Source: Gammaproteobacteria bacterium (GTDB lineage Bacteria; Pseudomonadota; Gammaproteobacteria; HK1). Taken from it: DNA of 64,000 bases. The translations under genes and the position numbers were made by a program. Where the stretch lies: positions 1-64,000 of the forward strand of contig JAJEAD010000002.1 of NCBI GenBank assembly GCA_022824305.1, read 5' to 3'. Shown piece by piece: positions 55,945 through 64,000 of the stretch; position 1 is the first letter of the stretch, and each line of letters opens with the position of its first letter. The notes under the pieces were generated by a model, which was not told where the DNA came from, did no database searches, and saw only the letters and a list, made by a program, of their open reading frames with translations.

Positions 55945-56754
55945 ATGTCCCGCGGCGCGCGCGGAACCGCGCGGCGGGCTTCCGGCAAGACCACGGGACT
56001 GCGCCTCTACGCCATGACCTGCGGGTGGCTGAGTTCCGATCTCGGCATGATGCTCGCGGGACGCGAAGGCACGATCCGCTTCCCCATTCCCGCCTACCTC
56101 ATCGAGCACCCCAAGGGCCGGGTGCTCTTCGACACCGGACTGCACCCGCAGTCCATGCACGACGCCCACGGCCGCATCGGGCAGCTCGCGGACTTCTTCC
56201 AGGTGCACTTCCGCCCCGGCGAGGACATCCGGTCGCGCCTGGAGCAGCTCGACATCGATGCGGAGCGGATCGACTACGTCATCAACTCCCATCTCCACTT
56301 CGACCACGCGGGCGGCAACGAGCTGGTGCCCAATGCCCGCATCATCATCCAGCGCCGGGAGTGGGAAGCGGGCCGCCTTCCCGAGGCCATCCAGTCGAAC
56401 GGCTACAACCCCGACGACTACGGGCACGGCCACCTCGTGCGACAGGTCGAAGGCGAGTTCGACCTCTTCGGCGACGGCAGCGTGGTGAGCTTCCCCACCT
56501 TCGGCCACACCCCCGGCCACCAGTCCCTGAAGCTGAAGCTCTCCCGGGGCGAGGTCGTGCTCGCCGCCGACGCCTGCTACTTCCGCGAGAGCCTCGAGAA
56601 GCTCCACCTCCCGGGTCTGGTCGCCGACCGCGTGCAGATGGTCAACTCCCTCCTGCTGCTGCGGAAGCTCCAGCGCAACGGCGCCCGCATCTTCTACGGC
56701 CACGATCCCGAATTCTGGCGGCAGGTCCCGCAGGCGCCCCTGGCGGTGGTGTGA
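55945..56754 (+). CDS. Metallo-beta-lactamase-fold hydrolase, AHL-lactonase-like
   Basis: The ~269-residue protein has the di-zinc motif N-S-H-L-H-F-D-H-A-G-G, a later His in F-G-H-T-P-G-H and Asp in L-A-A-D-A-C-Y, as in AiiA-type lactonases. The early segment L-R-L-Y-A-M-T-C-G-W-L is typical of that group. It may open homoserine lactones or other lactones; the function is not proven by sequence. ATG 55945 is preferred, with GGGAGG just upstream; ATG 56014 lies inside the expected domain. Confidence 0.8.
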   Translation: MSRGARGTARRASGKTTGLRLYAMTCGWLSSDLGMMLAGREGTIRFPIPAYLIEHPKGRVLFDTGLHPQSMHDAHGRIGQLADFFQVHFRPGEDIRSRLEQLDIDAERIDYVINSHLHFDHAGGNELVPNARIIIQRREWEAGRLPEAIQSNGYNPDDYGHGHLVRQVEGEFDLFGDGSVVSFPTFGHTPGHQSLKLKLSRGEVVLAADACYFRESLEKLHLPGLVADRVQMVNSLLLLRKLQRNGARIFYGHDPEFWRQVPQAPLAVV

Positions 56755-56983
56755 CGAGTCCCTGTTGCCACCAGCGCGACGCTCTCCGATACATGCCTCT
56801 TGAAGCTCTCAGCAGGGCCACGAACGAAAGCACCTCTCCGCGCAACCGTTGAGAGCAGCCGGTATCCATCTCCCGGCATGGCTTGACAGGGGCACCAGGG
56901 GGTCAGGAGGGCGTCGGGAGGTCCGCCCCGGGGCACTTGCTGCGCTTTCCGCATTGAGCCCGGCCGCTTCGTTGGCTATGGTT

Positions 56984-57000
56984 CCTTACCTATCGTAAGG
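56984..57000. promoter_or_regulatory. Inverted repeat overlapping the vapB ribosome site
   Basis: The sequence ccttacctatcgtaagg forms a 6-base perfect inverted repeat with a 5-base centre. Its right arm provides the AAGG of the ribosome site before GTG 57010. Such sites commonly bind VapBC complexes for autoregulation; the assignment is inference. Confidence 0.5.
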
Positions 57001-57009
57001 AGAGCATCG

Positions 57010-57255
57010 GTGCCAACATCCACCCTGACCAGCAAGGGACAGATTACGCTGCCGCTGGCCGTACGCCGGGCGTTGGTCCTCGAAGCCGGTGACAAAGTCG
57101 ACTTCGTCGAAGTGCCGGGTGGCTACAAGCTCGTTCCACTCCGGACGGACATCCGTGCGCTGAAAGGCCGGTTTGCGGGACGAGTCGAGCAGCCGGTGAG
57201 TCTCGACGAGATGGACGAAGCGATCGCCGACGCCACCGCGGCTCGACAGAAATGA
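57010..57255 (+). CDS. vapB: VapB-type AbrB-fold antitoxin
   Basis: The 81-residue protein has the swapped-hairpin AbrB motif T-S-K-G-Q-I-T-L-P-L-A-V-R-R-A-L at residues 8-23, followed by a flexible C-terminal tail that would cover the toxin's active site. It starts at GTG 57010 just after AAGGAG. The stop overlaps the toxin start by four bases (ATGA). It should bind its own promoter with the toxin. Confidence 0.85.
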   Translation: MPTSTLTSKGQITLPLAVRRALVLEAGDKVDFVEVPGGYKLVPLRTDIRALKGRFAGRVEQPVSLDEMDEAIADATAARQK

Positions 57256-57647
57256 CCGGGCTCGATACCAACGTACTGGTCCGCTACCTGACGCAGGATG
57301 ATCCGGCCCAGTCCGCTCGCGCAACACGATTGATGGAGCAGGAGCTTTCGGAGGACGAGCCGGGATATGTCGGTCTGGTAGCCCTTGCCGAGACGACCTG
57401 GGTGCTGCAGCGTCTGTACCGGGCCAGTGCGGCAGAGATTCATGACACCGTGGCCGATTTTCTTGGTGCGAAGCAGATCGTCGTCGAGAACCGCGACGCT
57501 GTCTCGCGTGCATTGGCCACATCGGCCGAAGGGAAGTGTACCTTTGCCGATGCGCTGATCGCGGCATCCGCGACCGTTGCCGGATGCACCTCGGTCGTGA
57601 GCTTCGACCACGGCGCGGTGCGCGCCGGGACGAAGCTCCTGGCTTGA
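57252..57647 (+). CDS. vapC: VapC-type PIN-domain ribonuclease toxin
   Basis: The 131-residue PIN protein has the conserved acidic set: D5 in G-L-D-T-N-V-L-V-R, E in A-L-A-E-T-T-W-V, and D in T-F-A-D-A-L-I-A with a further D in S-F-D-H. These bind Mg2+ for RNA cleavage. It is coupled to the AbrB-type antitoxin by ATGA overlap and looks complete. Confidence 0.88.
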   Translation: MTGLDTNVLVRYLTQDDPAQSARATRLMEQELSEDEPGYVGLVALAETTWVLQRLYRASAAEIHDTVADFLGAKQIVVENRDAVSRALATSAEGKCTFADALIAASATVAGCTSVVSFDHGAVRAGTKLLA

Positions 57648-57735
57648 TCGGCGGCAACGCAAATGGGAGCGCTCGCGGTCGCCGGAGAGCACACACCACG
57701 AGTTAGGTCGATGTCGGTGCGGCACGCTCACCACC

Positions 57736-58665
57736 ATGCCTCTCTTTCATACCCACATCGTCGTCGACTGGTCGGCCCGATCGCGGCCCAGTCCGGTGCG
57801 GCCCGGCAAGGACGCGATCTGGTGGGCCCTCGCCCGCAGCGACGGAGGCGGGGCACGGGAGCCCGAGTACGCACGCACGCGCCATGAGGCGATCCGCCGT
57901 CTCGCCAGATTGATGGCGGACGAGCTCGATGCCGGCCGGCGCGTACTGGTGGGCTTCGACTTTCCCTTCGGCTATCCCGCGGGCGTGGCCGGGCACTTGA
58001 CGGGTCGCTCCTCAGGTCTCGCCCTCCGGGACTGGCTGGCCGAGCGCATCGAGGATCGGGCGGACAACTCCAACAACCGCTACCAAGTCGCGGCGGAGAT
58101 GAACGCCCGCTATCCCGGTCTCGGACCGTTCTGGGGGCGGCCGCCGTCATGGTCGTTTCCGATGATTCCACCCACGGCATCGGCGCGCACCCGGCGAGAT
58201 GCCCACCCTGCGGAGCGACGCATCGCCGACCGTCACGCCACGGGGGCCAAGACCGTGTGGCAGCTCGCCTATGCCGGCTCCGTCGGCTCCCAGATGCTGC
58301 TGGGCCTGCCGGCGCTCGAGCGACTCATGGCAGACTCGACGCTGCGGGGGCGCTGTACCGTCTGGCCCTTCGACACCGGACTGGACGTGCCTGACGCGCC
58401 GGCGGTGATCGCCGAGCTCTATCCTTCGCTCCTCAGACGAGAGATCGCATTGCGCAAGGGTGATGACGAGATTCTCGACCGCGCTCAGGTGCGGGTGAAC
58501 GCGGACGCTTTCGCCCGGCTGGACGCCCAGGGCGGGCTCGCGCCTCTCTTCGCCGGCACCGAGTCACTCTCCGCCTGCGAACGACGCCTGGTCGAGAGCG
58601 AAGAGGCCTGGATCCTCGGCCTCGGCCACGTGGATGCGCTCAGGCGCGCGCTGGCGCCCGTGTAG
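57736..58665 (+). CDS. Uncharacterised protein with RNase-H-like N-terminus
   Basis: The 309-residue protein begins with a strand/acidic motif T-H-I-V-V-D-W-S-A-R and later has V-L-V-G-F-D-F-P-F-G-Y-P, reminiscent of RNase-H-fold DUF429-type proteins with two aspartates. Homologues are sometimes mislabelled as cobalamin proteins; I do not assign a reaction. The C-terminal ~55 codons are duplicated 1.3 kb downstream. The ATG at 57736 gives a normal N-terminus. It follows VapBC on the same strand but with a 90-base gap. Confidence 0.65.
   Translation: MPLFHTHIVVDWSARSRPSPVRPGKDAIWWALARSDGGGAREPEYARTRHEAIRRLARLMADELDAGRRVLVGFDFPFGYPAGVAGHLTGRSSGLALRDWLAERIEDRADNSNNRYQVAAEMNARYPGLGPFWGRPPSWSFPMIPPTASARTRRDAHPAERRIADRHATGAKTVWQLAYAGSVGSQMLLGLPALERLMADSTLRGRCTVWPFDTGLDVPDAPAVIAELYPSLLRREIALRKGDDEILDRAQVRVNADAFARLDAQGGLAPLFAGTESLSACERRLVESEEAWILGLGHVDALRRALAPV
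58496..58659. repeat. 164-bp direct repeat, copy 1 (partner 59799-59962)
   Basis: Positions 58496-58659 and 59799-59962 match without gaps with three differences, in the same orientation. The repeat is the 3' end of the gene at 57736-58665. The 1.14 kb between copies holds a Uma2-like gene. Confidence 0.9.
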
Positions 58666-59061
58666 CGAGCCGGACCACCAAGACGCCCGCCCTACGGAAG
58701 GAAACGACCTCGTCGCCGACCACTTCGTTCATGAGAGAGACCGGAGTGACGGGCCGCTCGGCCGCCCGTTCAGGCCTGGAGCGGCTCGTGTTCCCTCATT
58801 CGCGTCACGGCCGCGCCTCGCCTCCGGTGCCGGGCATGCGCCCTTCCAGTGCGCACAAGAGGCGGCGCGCTTGCCGGCTCCCGATTCCCGCCGCTTCTGA
58901 AGGCGATCCTTCGACTTGTTGGAATGCCACTGAGCGCCTCCCGCGAACGAGGTGCCTGATGCCCAGCGGAAGGTGGCGGCCGAGGGAGTGCTCTATGCGA
59001 GGACTACTGATACGCGTAGCTGTCGCTGGGGTGAGACAGAACGTGAATCCGTAAAGCGGGC
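58666..59061. other. 396-base gap, no gene supported
   Basis: Open frames here lack family resemblance. One plus-strand frame has a basic stretch (H-K-R-R-R-A-C-R-L-P-I-P-A) that looks like a degraded gene tail. Nothing else is seen. Confidence 0.3.
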
Positions 59062-59628
59062 TCAGGGCCACAGGTCGCCAAGGCTGAAGGTGATCGCGTC
59101 AAAGGGGCGGATGCTCACCGGCTCGTCGTCCTTCGCGGTGGCAATGAGCACCCACTCGCCCTCGCGGAGCTCGAACGCCTCCAAGGTACGGTCCGTCGGG
59201 TCGACGAGCCACAGGTGGCCGACGCCTGCGAGGGCATAGAGGGGGCGTTTCTCGTGAAGGTCAAGCTTTCGGGTGGTCGGGGAGAGCACCTCGCACACCC
59301 AGTCCGGAGCGAGCGTGAAGTACGCAGTGTCGGGATAGTCCGGCATCCGCTCGCGATGCCAGCCCGCAAGGTCCGGCACCAGGACTTCCTCACCGAGGTG
59401 CAGCTCCGGCTCGAAGAGGATCCACCACCCGCCTGGCCCGCCGCGGCCGAACTGAAAGGGATTCAGAAGGTCGCCTCCGAGCGCCGTGCTTGCCAACGCA
59501 TGGGGCGCCGCCGGCCGGGGGTGGGTGTGGAGCGTTCCGTTGATGATTTCGGCGACCAGGTGCGCCGGCGCGTCGAGCACGTCCTGGTACGTCGCCCGGG
59601 CGCTGCGTTGAGCTGTGCTTGCCACCAT
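59062..59628 (-). CDS. Uma2-family (PD-(D/E)XK) nuclease-like protein
   Basis: The 188-residue protein matches the Uma2 family, compact PD-(D/E)XK-fold proteins often carried in accessory DNA. The E-L-H-L-G-E-E-V-L-V-P-D-L-A-G-W segment holds the D of the triad, and the following W-V-C-E-V-L-S-P-T-T-R-K supplies the E-x-x...K part. The remaining segments (Y-A-L-A-G-V-G-H-L-W-L-V-D-P) are typical. Its role is unknown; a nuclease function is inferred from the fold. It lies between two direct repeats of a neighbouring gene's 3' end. Confidence 0.78.
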   Translation of the reverse strand: MVASTAQRSARATYQDVLDAPAHLVAEIINGTLHTHPRPAAPHALASTALGGDLLNPFQFGRGGPGGWWILFEPELHLGEEVLVPDLAGWHRERMPDYPDTAYFTLAPDWVCEVLSPTTRKLDLHEKRPLYALAGVGHLWLVDPTDRTLEAFELREGEWVLIATAKDDEPVSIRPFDAITFSLGDLWP

Positions 59629-59798
59629 GGGATCGGGTTCTCCTCGACGAGGTAGGGATTGTGTCTCATCCGGGCTCGCCGAGCGATGGAGCTGTCGGGA
59701 GATGGGCGGCCGTCCTCACGGTATGTCCGGGTCCGTCGCGTCCGGCCCCACTTCGACCCGCCATGAGCTAACCGAGGCCGGCAGTTCCGGCAGCTTCT

Positions 59799-59962
59799 TG
59801 AACGCGGACGCCTTCGCCCGGCTGGACGCCCAGGGCGGGCTCGCGCCTCTCTTCGCCGGCACCGAGTCACTCTCCGCCTGCGAACGACGCCTGGTCGAGA
59901 GCGAAGAAGCCTGGATCCTCGGCCTCGGCCACGTGGATGCGCTCAGGCGCGCTCTGGCGCCC
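59799..59962. repeat. 164-bp direct repeat, copy 2: displaced 3' gene end
   Basis: This copy encodes N-A-D-A-F-A-R-L-D-A-Q-G-G-L and the following C-terminal helices of the protein at 57736-58665, without its upstream part. Its frame then runs on through H-T-A-G instead of the native V-stop. It is a displaced 3' end, not a gene. Confidence 0.88.
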
Positions 59963-60027
59963 CACACTGCCGGTGACAATTTCCGCTCCGGGGGGCTGGC
60001 CCGCGAACAGGGCGTATATTGCGTGCC

Positions 60028-61488
60028 GTGAATCGTCGAGAGTTCCTGCGCGCCACCGGTAGCGCCGCCACGCTGAGCTTGAGTGGCCGGCCGGGTCTGG
60101 CACGAACGCTTCCCGAGGTTGGCGCCCTGCATCGCCTCATGGAAGAAACACCCCGCGAACGCGTCGCGGCGGAGCTGGCCGCCCTGATCAGGGACGGTCT
60201 CGATCACCGCAGGACCCTGGTCGCGCTCGCCGTCGCGACCTCACGCTCCGTCCAACCCTTCCCCCATGTCGGCTTCAAGTACCACACGGTGCTTGCGCTG
60301 CAGTCCGTCCACCTTACGGCGCTCAACCTGCCGGACGAGGAGCGGTGGCTGCCGGTGTTCTGGGCGCTCGACTACTTCAAGCGTGCTCAGGAGCAGGAGC
60401 GCCGCGCGAGCGGCTGGATCATGGGTCCACAGCCGGAGCTGGTGGCCCGGACGGCGGAGGCGGCCCGAAGAAGTCTGATCGATGCGCTGGATCGCTGGGA
60501 CCTCGAGGCCGTCGATCCCGCCATCCTCGACTACGCCCGACTCGGGACCCCGGCGCAGCTCTCGGAGATCCTGTTCAGGTACGGCACCCGGGATCTGCGC
60601 GAGATCGGTCACAAGGTCATCGCAGTGCAGAACGTGCATCGCCTCCTGCCGATCGTCGGACCCGAGTACGCGCCTCCCGTGCTTCGCTCCCTCGCCGCGG
60701 CACTCCAGAACCACGGGTACGACCCGAATCCCGCCACTCGCGACCTGCCATCCGATCGGACCTGGCGGGAGTTCCAGACGATGCTGGGAGAGATCCCGAG
60801 GGACTGGAAACAGGGCCGTCGGGACGACGCCGCACGCAATGAACTGGTCCGCACGCTGCGCAAAGTCCCGGAGCTCGACGCGGGCCGGGCGGTGATCGAC
60901 CTCCTGAAGCACGGAGTGTCCACCGACTCGATCTGGGAGGCTCTCTTCGCCACGGCCGCCGAGTTGGTGCTGAGACGTCCGTCGGTGGTCCCGGTGCACG
61001 CTCAGACATCCGCCAACGCATTTCACCATGTGTTCCGGCACGCGCAAGCGGAAGACACGCAACTCCTGGCGCTCCTGCAGTCGGCGGCCTTCATGCCGGG
61101 CTTCCGCCGCCGCGTCGGCAATGCGCGACCCGACCTGCGCGTTGACGAACTGGAAGCGCTCCCGGTTCCGGGCAACGGCGCGGAAGCGCTGCGGGACGCA
61201 TTCTCCGAGCTGCCACGCGATCGAGTCTCCGGCGCTCGCAAGGCATTGCACTACCTGCTACACGGCGGCTCCGCGGCCGAGCTCGTCGCCAGCGCGCGCC
61301 GGCAACTCGCTCACCGCGGCCGGCACTCCCACGACTACAAGTTCACCGAGGCCGCCGTGGAGAACTACCGCGAAATGGCGCCCACGGCATGGCGGGACCG
61401 AGTTCTGTCCGCCTCGATGGTGTACTTCATCGGGTCCGAATCGGCGCCGAGCCCCGTATCCCGGGAGGCGTTGCACCTGCTCGGATAG
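60028..61488 (+). CDS. Tat-exported helical protein of unknown function
   Basis: The 486-residue protein starts with a twin-arginine signal, N-R-R-E-F-L-R-A-T-G, followed by a hydrophobic core, so it is probably exported folded. The mature part is helical, with several His-rich spots (V-G-F-K-Y-H-T-V-L-A-L-Q-S-V-H near residue 80 and A-F-H-H-V-F-R-H near 330), which could bind a metal or haem. It faintly recalls questin-oxidase-like proteins, but I am not sure. The start is GTG 60028; no clear ribosome site is seen. It stands alone between the repeat copy and the Rieske gene. Confidence 0.65.
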   Translation: MNRREFLRATGSAATLSLSGRPGLARTLPEVGALHRLMEETPRERVAAELAALIRDGLDHRRTLVALAVATSRSVQPFPHVGFKYHTVLALQSVHLTALNLPDEERWLPVFWALDYFKRAQEQERRASGWIMGPQPELVARTAEAARRSLIDALDRWDLEAVDPAILDYARLGTPAQLSEILFRYGTRDLREIGHKVIAVQNVHRLLPIVGPEYAPPVLRSLAAALQNHGYDPNPATRDLPSDRTWREFQTMLGEIPRDWKQGRRDDAARNELVRTLRKVPELDAGRAVIDLLKHGVSTDSIWEALFATAAELVLRRPSVVPVHAQTSANAFHHVFRHAQAEDTQLLALLQSAAFMPGFRRRVGNARPDLRVDELEALPVPGNGAEALRDAFSELPRDRVSGARKALHYLLHGGSAAELVASARRQLAHRGRHSHDYKFTEAAVENYREMAPTAWRDRVLSASMVYFIGSESAPSPVSREALHLLG

Positions 61489-61694
61489 CGACGATACCGA
61501 CCCGCGCCGATCACGGAACGGCACCGACGACCATTGCGCTTGTCGTCAAACATGAAGAGTGGTCGCCGGCCCTTCGCCGCCACCGACAGTAGCGAACGAC
61601 GGGGTGCATCCCTCGGGACACTCCCGGGCGAACCCTCGCAAATCGCAGGGATCGGCAACGGGAGCCCTCGATGCATCTCCGACCGCAGCGGCGG

Positions 61695-62804
61695 CTATCC
61701 GTCTGCGTGCAGTCTCTCCAGCACCCACTGGTTGAACTTGTAGGGCAGGTGCTCGTGCTCCAGGTACACCCCCTGCCGGTGCGCCCGGGATCTGATCGCC
61801 TTCTGCACCTCTTCGCAGATCGCATAGTCCTGCTTCAGAACCCGGTCCAGGAACCCGACCGTGTCGCGGGGATCGAACCCCGGCGCCTCGACCACCGACT
61901 CCTCGAAGAGCCAGTCAACCGTCAGGCGTGACGTGGCCGGAGAGACGGGCCACTTGTAGAAGACGAACACCTGATCCGGCAGGAGCCCGAGGAAGAGATT
62001 GGGATAGATCGTCAGGCTCCGGAACTTCGCCACATCCTCTTCCGACAGCGTGCTGATCATTGGTCGGGCTCCGAATCCCGTGTCGGAGTACGTGGTCGCG
62101 CCGTCAACCAGCGGCGCTCCGTCGTGCGTCTCCTGCCCGATCACCCCGCTCCTGAAGGTCGGGTGGATTGCGCAAAGCTCCGGATGCACCCTGGGGCAGT
62201 GGTAGCACTCCACGTTGTTCTCCAGCACCAGCTTCCAGTTTGCCTTGACGTCGTACACCTTCCGGTGACCGATCCTCAGGTTTGCCAGGTTGTACTTCGG
62301 CAGCGTGTCCCCGAGGGCGCCCAGGTCGGGCTCGAACGGTTCCGGATCGCGGGACAGGTTCAGAAATATGAACCCTTCCCACAGGCGAACGGCGACCGGA
62401 TACAGGGAGAGGGGATCACCATCGAGCGAAGGCCGACCCTTGTTGTTGGGCGTGGCGACGAGCTCGCCGTCCAGGTTGTAGCTCCATCCGTGATAGAGGC
62501 AGGTAAATGCCCTTCCGCTCACCCGGCCCGACTCTGCGGAGCACAGCCGGTTCCCCCGGTGTCGACACACGTTGTAGAAGGCCTTGACCTCCCCGCCCCC
62601 GGTCCTGACCACCAGGATGCTCTCGTCGACTATCTCACGCAGCAGGTAGTCGCCCGCACGGGGAATCTCCTCGCTCCGGGCCGCGCAAATCCAGGCATCG
62701 TAGAAGATGCGTTCCTTCTCCTGCTCGAAGATGTGGGAGTCGTAGTAGTAGCGGCTCGGGAGGGTGCGATTCACCCCCGACGCTGCACCAGGCTCTGCAA
62801 CCAT
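61695..62804 (-). CDS. Rieske non-haem iron oxygenase, alpha subunit
   Basis: The 369-residue protein has the Rieske cluster motif C80-x-H82 (C-R-H-R-G-N-R) and C102-x-x-H105 (C-L-Y-H-G-W) and the catalytic-domain iron site in E-N-N-V-E-C-Y-H-C-P-R-V-H. The carboxylate bridge and iron ligands are therefore present. Relatives include carnitine and quaternary-ammonium monooxygenases as well as aromatic-ring hydroxylases. The start at ATG 62804 has AGAGGAGCGG upstream. It lies after a sodium:solute symporter on the same strand; together they could import and oxidise a betaine-like compound, which is inference. A reductase partner is not in the window. Confidence 0.88.
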   Translation of the reverse strand: MVAEPGAASGVNRTLPSRYYYDSHIFEQEKERIFYDAWICAARSEEIPRAGDYLLREIVDESILVVRTGGGEVKAFYNVCRHRGNRLCSAESGRVSGRAFTCLYHGWSYNLDGELVATPNNKGRPSLDGDPLSLYPVAVRLWEGFIFLNLSRDPEPFEPDLGALGDTLPKYNLANLRIGHRKVYDVKANWKLVLENNVECYHCPRVHPELCAIHPTFRSGVIGQETHDGAPLVDGATTYSDTGFGARPMISTLSEEDVAKFRSLTIYPNLFLGLLPDQVFVFYKWPVSPATSRLTVDWLFEESVVEAPGFDPRDTVGFLDRVLKQDYAICEEVQKAIRSRAHRQGVYLEHEHLPYKFNQWVLERLHADG

Positions 62805-62836
62805 TGCTCCGCTCCTCTCTCGCTTCGTCGAGGCGC

Positions 62837-64000
62837 TCAGGGGCGGCGCTCGCCCCCGGGTCCCGGGATCGGCTGCGCGGGCGCGGTGGAGAAATCCAGC
62901 TTGTAGGCGAGCAGCCAGATCATGACCACGCCGAGCGCCCACCAGAGGACCTGCCACACCCAGAGCGAGGGCGTGCCGAAGTCCCAGCCCGTCAGGCCCT
63001 CGTTGGGAGCGCCGAAGACATGGTTCCCGATCACGGCGCCGGGGCCGATCGCGAAGAACATCCACACCAGGACCACGACGACGGCGAAAGTCCGCAGGCG
63101 CGGCCGCCCCGCTGCCGGCGTGGCGTGCGCGCGCAGGAACTCGTGGTAGCGCATGCGGTGGGCGCGCTCGCTCTGGTCCTGGGTCATGGCGGAGCCGACG
63201 ATGCACACGAGCAGGTTGGCGGCCATGCCCCAGCCCGCGGAGTGGATGGTCCAGGGCCAGCGTCCCCACGGCAGGGTGTCCCCGCTGAGGTACTGGCCGA
63301 TGCCTTCGGTGAACACCACGGCAATCATCCCCGCCGCGAGTCCGTACACCGCGCCCTGGCGGGTGATCCAGGGGAACCAGGTCGCCGCGAGCAGGGAGGG
63401 CCAGAGCTGGAAGGCCAGCGCGAGGGCGAGCCCGCCGAGAAGCAGCATGTTCTCCGCCGAGAAGGTCGCCAGCAGTAGGGCGAGGAGGGTGCAGATCGCG
63501 ATCGAGAGCCGGCCGAAGAGGAGCTGCCCCGCATCGCTCGCTCCGCGCCGGAGGAAGCGGAGAAACATGTCCCGGCTCAGGACCGTGCCCACCGCGCTCA
63601 TGTGGGCCGCCCCTGTCGACTGCATCGCCGCCACCCCGCAGACGGCGAGGAGTCCGGCCAGCCAGGGCGCCGCGTCGCCGAGGACGTTGATGTAGCTCGG
63701 CACGAGCAGCCCCTGCTGCTCCGGGCCGAGGGCGGGCAGGACGGCGGAGAGGGCGAGTCCGGTATCGTTCACGGCGGCGTCGGCGCCGAGCAGGCGCCCG
63801 CCCATTCCCGCGATCGTGGGGAAGATCACCAGCACGAGCCCGATCAGGGCCGCCGACACCCACACCTGCTGCGGGGCGAAGGGCCGCGGGCTCTCGCTCG
63901 CGAAGGCCCAGGCGGAGAATGCCGGCGTCGCCTGCAGTCCGAGGACCGCGAACATGTAGGTGAGGCACATCACGCCGGTCCACGGTCCGCCGAGCGGGGC
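62837..64000 (-). CDS. Sodium:solute symporter, cut by window edge
   Basis: A hydrophobic frame continues past the right edge. The visible ~388 C-terminal residues show about ten helices with SSS/PutP-type features (A-M-Q-S-T-G-A-A-H-M-S-A-V-G-T with its Na+-site serines and threonines). The soluble tail ends P-G-G-E-R-R-P. It imports a small solute with sodium, perhaps a quaternary amine given the Rieske gene next to it. The start is not in the window. Confidence 0.85.
   Translation of the reverse strand, partial: APLGGPWTGVMCLTYMFAVLGLQATPAFSAWAFASESPRPFAPQQVWVSAALIGLVLVIFPTIAGMGGRLLGADAAVNDTGLALSAVLPALGPEQQGLLVPSYINVLGDAAPWLAGLLAVCGVAAMQSTGAAHMSAVGTVLSRDMFLRFLRRGASDAGQLLFGRLSIAICTLLALLLATFSAENMLLLGGLALALAFQLWPSLLAATWFPWITRQGAVYGLAAGMIAVVFTEGIGQYLSGDTLPWGRWPWTIHSAGWGMAANLLVCIVGSAMTQDQSERAHRMRYHEFLRAHATPAAGRPRLRTFAVVVVLVWMFFAIGPGAVIGNHVFGAPNEGLTGWDFGTPSLWVWQVLWWALGVVMIWLLAYKLDFSTAPAQPIPGPGGERRP

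Overview
The window is GC-rich bacterial DNA with mostly G or C at third codon positions, small intergenic gaps and many TGA/ATG or TGA/GTG overlaps. Gene content (TauD-type dioxygenases, MmgE/PrpD, MaoC, acyl-CoA dehydrogenase, PotABCD-like and RbsABC-like ABC importers, a proteorhodopsin-type retinal protein) suggests an aerobic heterotrophic proteobacterium, plausibly marine or host-associated. No rRNA or marker gene is present, so this is inference. I saw no tRNA, rRNA or CRISPR array.

Layout. 1-3.5 kb: the end of an M24-family gene cut by the window edge, a class II aldolase/adducin protein and a fatty-acid-desaturase-like protein in tandem, and an ArsI-like dioxygenase. 3.5-12.8 kb (minus strand): a catabolic/transport cluster with a PotA-like ATPase, class I amidotransferase, PotD-like binding protein, M24 protein, a fused PotB-PotC permease, two tandem TauD/TfdA dioxygenases and a DHDPS-family lyase. 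13-14.7 kb: an SMP-30/isochorismatase fusion. 14.8-16.3 kb: DUF6285 plus an APH-like protein. 16.4-19.6 kb: a Mn/Zn/Fe importer whose permease carries a DtxR/FeoA regulator. 19.6-22.4 kb: a lactonase-like metallo-hydrolase, an unknown protein and an AraC regulator.

22.6-29.3 kb is an accessory island. It lies between two 122-bp direct repeats of the 3' end of a CoA-ligase alpha-subunit gene, as expected for integration into that gene's 3' end. It carries a NYN-type nuclease coupled to a NACHT-like STAND ATPase, a YaaA-like/RelE-like fusion, a DUF559 nuclease and broken genes. This is a strong candidate for an undescribed defence module.

29.2-32.7 kb encodes an ADP-forming acyl-CoA ligase plus an acylating aldehyde dehydrogenase. 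33.3-43.4 kb is mostly metabolic: Bcr/CflA-type MFS exporter, secreted nuclease, FAH-like hydratase, 2OG oxygenase, methyltransferase, MmgE/PrpD, MaoC, acyl-CoA dehydrogenase and IlvE.

43.8-55.7 kb is the most unusual region. It is a single-strand array encoding an RbsB-like binding protein, an RbsA-like ATPase with an acidic C-terminal tail, a 119-residue protein built from five I-[KR]-I-V-E-F-D-D repeats, an 807-residue permease with seven D-S-G-L-T-V-L-G-G repeats and repeated membrane hairpins, a second permease, a proteorhodopsin lacking the cytoplasmic proton-donor carboxylate, a flotillin-like protein, an SCP2-like protein and an alpha/beta hydrolase. The tail motif of the ATPase resembles the small repeat protein, which suggests one assembly.

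55.9-64 kb holds a second lactonase-like enzyme, VapBC, an RNase-H-fold-like protein whose 3' end is copied 1.3 kb downstream with a Uma2 nuclease between the copies, a Tat-exported unknown protein, a Rieske oxygenase and a sodium:solute symporter cut by the window end.
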